Shown here in pieces: positions 56,556 to 64,000 of a DNA stretch of 64,000 bases. The position numbers and the translations under genes are program-made. The DNA lies in NCBI GenBank assembly GCA_021209875.1, contig JAGYVD010000004.1:1798001-1862000 (forward strand), in the 5' to 3' direction. Position 1 is the stretch's first letter, and every line of letters begins with the position of its first letter. Source of the stretch: Rosellinia necatrix. Lineage: Eukaryota > Ascomycota > Sordariomycetes > Xylariales > Xylariaceae. The notes beneath the pieces were generated by a model. The model saw only the letters and a list, made by a program, of their open reading frames with translations, was not told the DNA's origin and did not search any database.

Positions 56556-57731
56556 CTACACGGAAACTATTGATGGGACAAATTGATAAGCTGGCCCGTT
56601 GTCACCAAATACCCTACCTAGATCCGCGAGGATAGCGTCAGGTCTCTCCCACGCGGCGAAATGACCACCCCTCTCATTATTCGCCTCACGAATACGAGAG
56701 GGCCGAGCTTGTGGCACGGCAGCTTTTGTAACAGGAGTGTGCCGTTCCGGAACCGCGCGACGACGCCGAGGGGAAAATCAACGTACTCGGCGGCGACGGC
56801 GAAGGCGGGCAGGCAGGTCGCTGTGCTCCATGGAGTAGTATACGTTCTTCTCGGCGGTCTCGGGGACCTGACTTGCCTAGGCTAGGACCTCGTCGTCGTC
56901 GGTATAGAGGATGCCCGTCGTATCCTGGAGCCGACATGAGTTCCTCGTAGGCCGAATTGCATGCTGCTCTGTCCGAAAGTCCGCCCATTGGTACTGTGAG
57001 ACGGGCTCGCGCGTATCCTGATGTCCCACCCACCCCCTCTTCCCTCCGGGGCTTAGTTTGCTTACTGCTCGGCTGCGAGACGAAAACCCGATATTGACCA
57101 CACTGGGGACGACCGTGTGGCAGATGCGGGCGCCGGGCTCGCTGTCCCGCTCCCCTGTGCTGGGGGGTCGATGATCTTAGTGGCCTTCATGAAACTTCGG
57201 GGCTACCCGTGGAGGAAGAGCAGGGAGATGTTCCTGGGCATCGCGTTGCGCTTGTGGATGTGGTGGATGTCGTCCGCGCCGAAGCCATCGACGCCAGCAG
57301 AGGGGATGAACTGCGGGAACCTGTTGAAGTGCGCCTCCGCCGCGGACCACCCTAGGTGTCGGGTAGTAGCTAGCAGTGTAATAGTTGGACCTGACACCGT
57401 CGCTGCTAGTCAGTCTATCGTCGGGGGAAGATTGGTCAAAGTGAGCTTTTCAGGCAGCCTCTGTCAGGCCAATAGATCACATAGCGAGGTACCAGCTACC
57501 CTAGGGGGTAGCTCTAAGGGCATAATTGTGTATATAAGGACTGAAGGCCTCCCACCTAGATGGTAGGCCCAGGAATCAATGATATTGAGCCCTACCCATA
57601 TACTTGGCTATCTACCTGCTACCCAGCTGCTACCTCATAGTGACTAGACCTCACTCTGGGCAATCCTAACATGACAGCCTCTCGGGCTTGGCCTCGGACA
57701 CTTTGATTCTGAACGACGTTACGCTGCCCAT
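56556..57731 (-). pseudogene. Epoxide hydrolase pseudogene, split by a solo LTR
   Basis: The minus strand carries pieces of an epoxide hydrolase (EHN plus alpha/beta-hydrolase) in order. N-terminus: MGSVTSFRIKVSEAKPERL, stopping at the LTR (57462-57676) and resuming as PEKLTLTNLPPTID in the same frame. EHN domain: WSAAEAHFNRFPQF, then DIHHIHKRNAMPRNISLLFLHG (57203-57397). Hydrolase domain: the oxyanion Trp of HGWPGSF is a TAG (57203-57205), followed by SFMKATKIID. C-terminus: EHSDLPA, AFAVAAEYVDFPLGVVA in another frame, and finally ERGGHFAAWERPDAILADL with the catalytic His. Several frame changes, TGA at 57410-57412 and a large internal loss show it is dead. The TGG-to-TAG change is of the C-to-T type (CpA on the other strand) made by repeat-induced point mutation, though one site proves nothing. 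Confidence 0.82.
57462..57676 (+). mobile_element. Solo LTR, 215 bp, with 5-bp target duplication, inside the epoxide hydrolase pseudogene
   Basis: Begins TGTCA (57462-57466) and ends TGACA (57672-57676); flanked by GCCTC on both sides (57457-57461 and 57677-57681). Nearly co-linear with the reverse complement of 2996-3211. Contains GTATATAAGGAC, a TATA-like core. No internal retrotransposon sequence. It disrupts the first coding exon of the epoxide hydrolase in antisense orientation. Confidence 0.9.
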
Positions 57732-59688
57732 GTTGGCTGAGGTTCGGAGCAGCTGGCGAAACACTTCGATTGAACTCTGCTTTCCTCCGCGACACAATGG
57801 AGACGAGAGGTTGCCCCTTATAGATAGATCCCACAAAAATGCCGTGATTTTATATACTTTGTCTTCCCGGCTCGGCATCCTTCACCATGTCTTACATGCT
57901 TAACCGGCAACCGGAGTATGTACGGCTGCGGCGCTGACAGGCCTCAATGTGGGTGATTGAATCCGGACTTGTATCAGAACCATTTACATAAAAAGCCAAA
58001 CCAATCCACGAAAAACACGAATGAGGAACGAAAACTGATCTCGCAAGACCTCTATTCACGCCACAACCGATTAGCTAGGGTACCTGGTGTAGGAGCTTTG
58101 GTGAAAATAGTTAGCTGATGACGCCAATACGCCACACGTCTGCGGCATTCGAGGATAATAGTGCACTATCGCCAGACGAGGAAGTATGGTAGGGATACCA
58201 TTCTTCACTGTGCTAATACCATGTCGTCTTAGCCTTATATGAGTGCGAGAGGCCTGGACGGAGGTCCATTTGTAACAACTTAATTTCTATCGTACGAACA
58301 ATATGATTATTAATACCAGCAAGCACGACGACGCTTTCATTCCGGCCGTGGAGCTCGGTCGGATCAACACCGGATCGGGCGCGACAACTGCGCTGGGTCG
58401 AGTCCCTGTCATTCCTGTCCCCGGCGTAGCGGTGATGGGCGCCAATGTGTCCATGCCCGGCCGCGCGCCAGCCATCCTCAGCGAGCGCCCGATCTGGGCC
58501 GCCTTGCTAGTACGATCCGGCAGTGGGCGCCACCTAGTTCCCGTCATATCGCCTTTATCCATGTCCAGTTTCTCCGGCGGGGGCGGGGGCGTCGTCTTTC
58601 TGGGAGAGACTTCGCAGGCGGTGCGCGTCTTCGCGGCGCCGCTCGGCTTTGTGAAACCTCGGGGTCTTTGAATTTGGACGGCAGCTCTGTTGGGGGCCAG
58701 TAACGTGTCCCGGGTAGATACTATATACTGGGGTGGTCTTCCTGCGCCTGTCTTACCCGTCTTGGATGGAATTTCCCCCCTTTCAAACGACTTGAACAGG
58801 ACAACAGCAGCTAGTCCTATCACAGACGGGCGCAATAGCCCTCGACTGCTCAAGCATATACCTATTCGTTGAAAACTACTCTATTGTCAGGTTAATACAT
58901 CGATCCTCTCTCCTCGTGTTGACGTATGCTCTATGTGGTGAGTGTTCTTCGTATAGCCCTAGGTAGGGCCTGATGATCTCCAACCCTACTTGTCGACTGC
59001 GACGTCCTTCAGCTCACGATTAACACACCGTACTACCTACTTATAGACAGCGGCAGGTACTAGCAGCCGAATAATCCACACTTAGCTAGGCTCGCCTACA
59101 CGAACATTGGCACGTCTTTCCTACCGGGATCGTCTGATGGCACAGCAGGATGCAATGACCAATAAATTAAGTAGGTATGCGCCACCGGAAACCAGCAATG
59201 TCCCAAGCTAGAGACTTTGGCGGCTCTGGCAGTCTCGCGGAATCTGCCTACTTGTAGCACCGTAACAATGCTCCCCCTTCTCCCCCTTTCATTCCTTCGT
59301 CGGGTTCAAGGAAAAGTCATGCGACGGCCAGTAAAGCACCTATTCTGCATTGCATTCGAATGAATCCTTTACCTGAGGCGCCACAACCGGAGAAATTCTA
59401 CCCACGGTATCGCCGCTATCATGCCCTCCATGTTCTGGATGTAATTGTAGTTGAGGAACTTAACTTGGTCTGTCCGTCATCGTCATAATAGCCCATGAGG
59501 TGTCTCTTGTAACGATGTTTCATATTTATATCATGACGGATAACGGATGACTATAACAACTAATCACAAGGATGGCCAAAGTGCCTAGGTATAGTGGGTG
59601 TAGGTGCAGTTAAGTAGGTATCATAGCATGTGTTCTACTGCATAAGTCTACTGTAAAAGTTTGCAGTGGTTGCAGGAGAGGCGGTAAT
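57732..59688. other. Gene-poor stretch
   Basis: Only one open frame of note (58287-58853, minus). The remainder shows no gene, repeat or RNA signal that I can support. Confidence 0.5.
58287..58853 (-). CDS. Hypothetical ORF, 188 codons, low confidence
   Basis: Uninterrupted frame on the minus strand. The N-terminal half has a hydrophobic patch (PSVIGLAAVVLFKSF), the middle is Arg/Pro-rich with a poly-Pro run (TPPPPPEK), and the C-terminus ends in a hydrophobic stretch (SSCLLVLIIILFVR). No family recognised. A 122-codon frame on the opposite strand overlaps it, so GC-rich composition alone could explain both. It has no visible introns. Confidence 0.25.
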   Translation of the reverse strand: MSSRGLLRPSVIGLAAVVLFKSFERGEIPSKTGKTGAGRPPQYIVSTRDTLLAPNRAAVQIQRPRGFTKPSGAAKTRTACEVSPRKTTPPPPPEKLDMDKGDMTGTRWRPLPDRTSKAAQIGRSLRMAGARPGMDTLAPITATPGTGMTGTRPSAVVAPDPVLIRPSSTAGMKASSCLLVLIIILFVR

Positions 59689-59982
59689 TCAAGCCCTCGG
59701 TCTCTTTCTTTTATTTGTTGCTTTTGGATCAGAAACTGGCGGTGTGTCGGCTTTGTTCCGGTTATCCGCCGTAGGCTGAGACGGCTTCTCGGCCTCCCCC
59801 TCCGTCTTCTTGGAACTATCCCTGAGGATCTCCGCTAGCGTTGAGGAATTCGTTTTGATCTTGTCGATCATGTCCTTCTCATCCTGCTGCTCAAGCTATC
59901 AGCAGTATGTACCATAGTAGATCTCTGACTGATAGTTCACCTTGGTTATCTGTTGCCGCAGGTTAAAGACCCATCGGCCCAT
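59689..59982 (-). CDS. Small basic/coiled-coil-like protein or 3' end of a longer gene
   Basis: Two exons, 59941-59982 and 59689-59886, joined in phase 0 (GTGAAC...GAGCAG), give 79 residues starting MGRWVFNLRQQITKQDEKDMIDKI, with an amphipathic helix-like middle and a Lys/Pro-rich tail ending in the basic NKRKRPRA (possible nuclear signal). The composition and clean splice junction are protein-like. I do not recognise the family. The true start may lie upstream; an acceptor-like CATACAG precedes SIMGRWV, suggesting this could be the last two exons of a larger or truncated gene. Confidence 0.4.
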
Positions 59983-61800
59983 GATGGACTGTATGTATCA
60001 GACGAACCAGTTAGTATCCTGTGTAAGTGGTAAATTTGATGTTTGACACGAGACTCATATCCACTTTGACTAGTTTGCTCGCATCCTTATAATCACTTAC
60101 ACGCACAATATGTATGGGCACCTTGAAAAAGGTAAAGTTAATGCTAGCTGTGTAGGTGGTAAAAGGAGGCTGTCGAGGATGTCGAAAATGCCGAGGATGC
60201 CGAAGATGTCAAGATACATTGAGCGACGGTTGGGCACACCCATTTGTACGTATTATCTTTACCATTCCGCGGGGTTAAAGGGAATGCAGAGCCTTCTGCC
60301 TCCGGTAATGGTGGCGTCGTGGTTAGTTCCCTAATACATCATCCTTTTTCTCCCACCCTTTATTATTCTTTTCATTACAACTATTTACAGTTTCATACCC
60401 CCTGACCAGAATTACGATTATTATTGCTTTGTCATATACATATTTATATATAATCTAGTTTTATTAAATCGAAATACAACCTTTCATAAATCCCCCCTCC
60501 TTAACCTAGGTATCGGAAATATTTTATACGCCTATATTTATCTTTTCAGCAATGATTCCACCTTTTCTCTTCATGTTTATTATTAATAAATAGGTTCTAA
60601 TAATTCATTGTCTTTTAAATAGAGAATAGATGAAGCTAAAGCTGCAAAGTTGAATCGCAACTATGGAATAACCATGCAGCTTTTTGGTCTCTTCCGTACA
60701 TGGAAGCATCTAGGCCCAGGTTTTAGCCATGGCTTTTTACCTGGCACCAATGGAATTCCTACATGCCTGCTGTTTAGGTCGCAAAATCTTGCTACCAAAG
60801 ACGCCTTCCTAGGCGCTTTTCGCGGAGCAAACATTGGCCCTTCTGCTTGAGGATGTCGCAGACTTTGAAGTTCAGCTGCGATTTTGTCTCTTTACGGCGG
60901 ACATGTACCATACAAGCCATCCTAAATGCGCACCGTCGTCGGTCAGCCCAGCGGCGGTGTTATACCGCCCGATTTGTTGTCACATAGTACCGGTATTGTC
61001 AAGTCTCTGGCCAAGAACCCCGCTTGAGTCGTCCCCTCCCCAATACGCCCTTCCGTATGTCCTTCCACGCTATTTCATGGAGATGCTATGCTCCTGCATG
61101 GGTAACTGTCCGATAATTGGCCATGATCGTGGCGGCCTAAGAAGGAACGCTATGCGCAAAACCGTCCTCCAGAATAGCGTCGCTGCTGATTCCTGGGGAG
61201 TTCGCCTTTGGGTTGTTATGGTCCTTAGCCCGGCCGCAACAATGCTGTCGCAGCCCCCCTCCTTGTCTCCTCCAAACCTACACAGCTCAGGGCACTGTAA
61301 ACCACTAGAAAACTTCGCCAACTTGGGCCCGCGGACAAAAGCCTTGTTGAGAAAAGCCAGAATTGGTCGTACGGTACATCGATTGGCGCTCCCCGTATTG
61401 CCCGGACCGCGGCTACTCTCTTGGGCATCCAGATCACTTCGCATTTGCCGCGCAGAAATACCATGGCCACCGAACAAAATAGGCTTACCGTTTCTGAGAT
61501 AAGCAAAGCGACACACCCTGTTTTATGTGACCAGATCTCTAATACGGAATCACGCTAGCCACCAGTGGCGTGGATGGTGACTTAGGGTCTTATGGCCCTC
61601 CAAATGCAATGTGACCTGGAGGATTCCAAACAGTGAGCCACTCACCAAGCTGGACGAGCTGCATCAAGATGGAAAGGGATTCATGAGTGTCTCAGATCCA
61701 ATGCCCACGAAGACGGGCCAAGACCTAGAAACCATTGTGAAATTATTACGGAATTGTATTCCAGCCGCAACAAGCGACTGAAGGGTGAAGCTAATGGCCT
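59983..61800. other. Gene-poor stretch
   Basis: AT-rich block at 60340-60640, then GC-richer DNA with overlapping open frames on both strands (60834-61502 plus; 61070-61516 minus). Neither has recognisable motifs. This may be a decayed gene, but I cannot name it. Confidence 0.45.
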
Positions 61801-62008
61801 TGTCGGGTGTAAAGGCATATAGCGTGGCACCAGCTACCTTTCTGTGTATTTCTGGCGAAATATTGGTGTATATAAAGTCTCGAAGCTTCCCACCTTGGGT
61901 GCCAGGTCCAGGAATCAATAGAATTGAGCCCTACAGAGCTATCTACTTGCGACCGAGCTACGACCCCCTTGTGACCAGCCTTCATTTTGGGCATCCAGCA
62001 TATGAACA
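61801..62008 (+). mobile_element. Diverged solo LTR copy, promoter-proximal to tyrosinase
   Basis: Aligns with the LTR at 57462-57676: GGCACCAGCTACC, GTATATAAAGTC, TTCCCACCTTGGGTGCCAGGTCCAGGAATCAAT, TTGAGCCCTAC, TTGTGACCAGCCT and TTTTGGGCATCC. It begins TGTCG and ends TGAACA, so both termini have drifted, and no target duplication is visible. The TATATAAA at 61869-61876 points toward the tyrosinase start 238 bp away. Confidence 0.7.
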
Positions 62009-62113
62009 AATTTGCTCTACCTTAGTTTCTTCTGATATTTGTTCTACTATCCCACGATTCTAGTTTCCCCCCTCCTTTCCCCTTATTCATTTGACCCCGA
62101 CCATTTGCCTAAC

Positions 62114-64000
62114 ATGGGCACACCTACGGTTACGAAAATAATGGGCAGGGGCTCAAACGAGCCCGTGTTACTTCGTGATGATATCTTGAACCTCCAGAAC
62201 GCGTACGACGCGCCTGATCCGCTGGACGAGGCGAGGCAGCAAAAGAAGCTGGCCATGCAGAAGCTCCTATGGGCCTTTTACCTCCTCCAACAAGCGGACC
62301 CTAAGAACTGGAACTCGTTCTTCCAAATTGCTGGATTTCATGGCATGCCGTTCCGTGGCGCAGGCTGGGGAAACCCGAATTGGTGGGGTGGCTATTGCAA
62401 TCACGGCAATGTTCTCTTTCCAACCTGGCACCGCGCCTACGTGGTCCGCCTCGAGAACGCCCTCCGTATAGTATCGGGGTACAAAGACATTGCCCTCCCT
62501 TACTGGAACCAGACGAGCAAAGAAGGCCTGGAAAATGGCATCCCGTCCATCTTTCTCCGGCCTCAAGTTGTCATTCCATCCTCCCTGACCGGGCTGGAGG
62601 AGGAAACCATCGAGAATCCCCTCCGCTCTTACAAGTTCCAGCAGGGCATTCAGGACAACCTCAGTCCAATCCCGGACGCCGACTACTCCAGGCCTAAAGA
62701 TTACGACACCAAGAGGTATCCGTTCTCTGGGCTTGTCAGCGGCGAAAATGGCCCCGCGACCGCACAGCACAATTGGTTGTTTTCCCAGATGGATACAGAT
62801 AAATTGCTCAACGATAATGTCAAGGATTGGCTGAATAGGGAGTATATAATAAATCCGGACGGCCAAAAGATCGAAGCCAATACGAACTACAAGTATACGC
62901 AATGTCTGAACGCTCCTACTTATACCGTCTTCTCTAACTCAACCTCGGCGACTCAGTACAATGAGGACAAATTAATCAATACGCCCGATAACTTTGCCGA
63001 CACTCAGGACATCCCTAATCTTCCCGTTGTACCCCTTGAGAGCCCCCACAACGATATACACGTGGCCGTCGGTGGGTTCGCGATCCCAGGCCAGGAGAAC
63101 TTCAGCCCTGTGGTCGGGGCGAACGGCGACATGGGCGAGAACGATACGGCTGGTTTTGATCCCATCTTCTACTTCCACCACTGCTTCATTGATAAAATTT
63201 TCTGGGACTGGCAGAAAAAGTGGGATAAGCGCACCAAGCTAGAAATCGACGTCGGCTACCCCGGCACCAACTCGGTCGACTCCCAGGGGCCGACTCCCGG
63301 CGTGTCTGGGAACACTTGGCTGACCATGAAGTCACCTCTCGCACCGTTTACCAAAGACGACAGCGAAAACGGCAATCCACTGACCTCGAATGTGAGTATT
63401 TGGCAAACTTCTTAGGGATAGCAGAGACTTGAGTGGTAGTTGCCGTCCGCATAGGCTTTGCCAGCGACATATATGCCAAGTATAAACTAACTGACTGCTG
63501 GGATACAGGACGTCTGTGATATTGTAGGACAGCTACGTTACAAGTACTATGACGACGATGATAACGCCAGCAGTGGAAAAGGCGTTATAGGAGAGAGTGT
63601 AAGTGGTGAAAAGGCTTTACAGCTGCTGGGACTTGAGTCCAGTAAAGACGGCGGCTCGTTGCCGGTCCCAGTAGTCCACGTCTCAGGCGTCAACCGGGCC
63701 GCGATACCGGGCTCCTTCATACTAGTGGCGTGGGCCACCCTGGGCGGCAAAGAGCGCGTTGTGGGCACAGAGAGCGTCCTCAGTCGCTGGATGGTGTCGG
63801 GCTGCTCCAACTGCCAGAGTCACCTCGGTGTGAAGGCCATTCTACCGCTTCCGCATCTTACCGAAAAAGAGCTCGCGACTGTCCGCGTAGGCTTGCATGG
63901 CCGCACCACGCGTATCAACGACCTCAACAGTGATTCTAAAACCAGAGGTGGCTGGCGACTGCGCAAGATAAAGATGCCAAAGGTGGAATTCCCATTGCGA
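62114..64000 (+). CDS. Tyrosinase (type 3 copper monophenol monooxygenase), 3' end beyond window
   Basis: Oxidises monophenols and diphenols to quinones, feeding melanin-type pigment. Exon 1 62114-63391 and exon 2 from 63509, phase 0 (GTGAGT...GGATACAG), open at the window end; 590 codons visible. CuA ligands: His in GFHGMPFRG, then YCNHGN with the Cys-x-His thioether pair, and FPTWHRAYVVRLE. CuB ligands: SPHNDIHVAVGG and FDPIFYFHHCFIDKIFWDWQ. The region after the intron (VCDIVGQLRYKYYDD, VSGVNRAAIPGSFILV) belongs to the C-terminal domain that shields the active site and is proteolytically removed in fungal enzymes. There is no signal peptide, as in other fungal tyrosinases. The start was chosen as MGTPTVTKI rather than the upstream in-frame ATG at 62039, which lies in leader-like sequence. 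Confidence 0.93.

Noticed and set aside
60834..61502. 222-codon open frame with overlapping antisense frames
   Set aside because: No recognisable domain in either strand; at best a decayed gene, which I cannot name.
1..64000. CRISPR arrays, operons, bacterial-type promoters or plasmid origins
   Set aside because: None seen, and none expected in a fungal nuclear sequence with spliceosomal introns.

Overview
The window is nuclear DNA of a filamentous ascomycete, most likely a Sordariomycete. The evidence is short introns (about 45-180 bp, GTRNGT donors, CTNAC-like branch sites), protein families read directly from the sequence (Hsp90, BBP/SF1, CDC16/Cut9, RFC4, Derlin, Cbf5, Arg7/ArgJ, PFF1, NTA1, fungal tyrosinase), and many intergenic ACCT/AGGT palindromes. 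I cannot name the species. Gene models were spliced by hand from GT/AG sites and reading-frame phase; all coordinates span start to stop, including introns.

Layout. 1-6 kb: AT-rich, gene-free, with a diverged direct repeat and a solo LTR with a perfect target-site duplication. 6-32 kb: gene-dense and mostly housekeeping: HSP90 (+), a small secreted Cys-rich protein (-), a vacuolar M28 protease PFF1 (-), branchpoint-binding protein BBP/SF1 (-), APC subunit CDC16 (-), a HIG1/Rcf2-like membrane protein (+), RFC4 (-), mitochondrial ornithine acetyltransferase (+), a decayed DUF4743/Nudix-like gene (-), a Derlin (+) and a second secreted protein (-). 33-57 kb: a looser region with three paralogous Cys-rich single-pass membrane proteins (33.3-35.1, 47.8-49.1, 54.7-56.4 kb), an FAD oxidoreductase (-), the N-terminal amidase NTA1 (+) and the pseudouridine synthase CBF5 (+), separated by long gene-free stretches. 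56.5-64 kb: accessory DNA with an epoxide hydrolase pseudogene interrupted by a solo LTR, a small coiled-coil-like gene, a third LTR copy, and a tyrosinase that runs off the window end.

Most genes are unrelated housekeeping functions: protein folding and ERAD (HSP90, Derlin), splicing, cell-cycle proteolysis, DNA replication, arginine synthesis, rRNA pseudouridylation and the N-degron pathway. The unusual material is the LTR family (two insertions with intact 5-bp duplications, one inside a gene, one in a tyrosinase promoter), the dispersed three-member receptor-like family with conserved intron positions (one member frameshifted), a Nudix-family protein lacking its catalytic box, and very small exons in NTA1 (13 nt, beside a split catalytic Cys codon) and CBF5 (10 nt).
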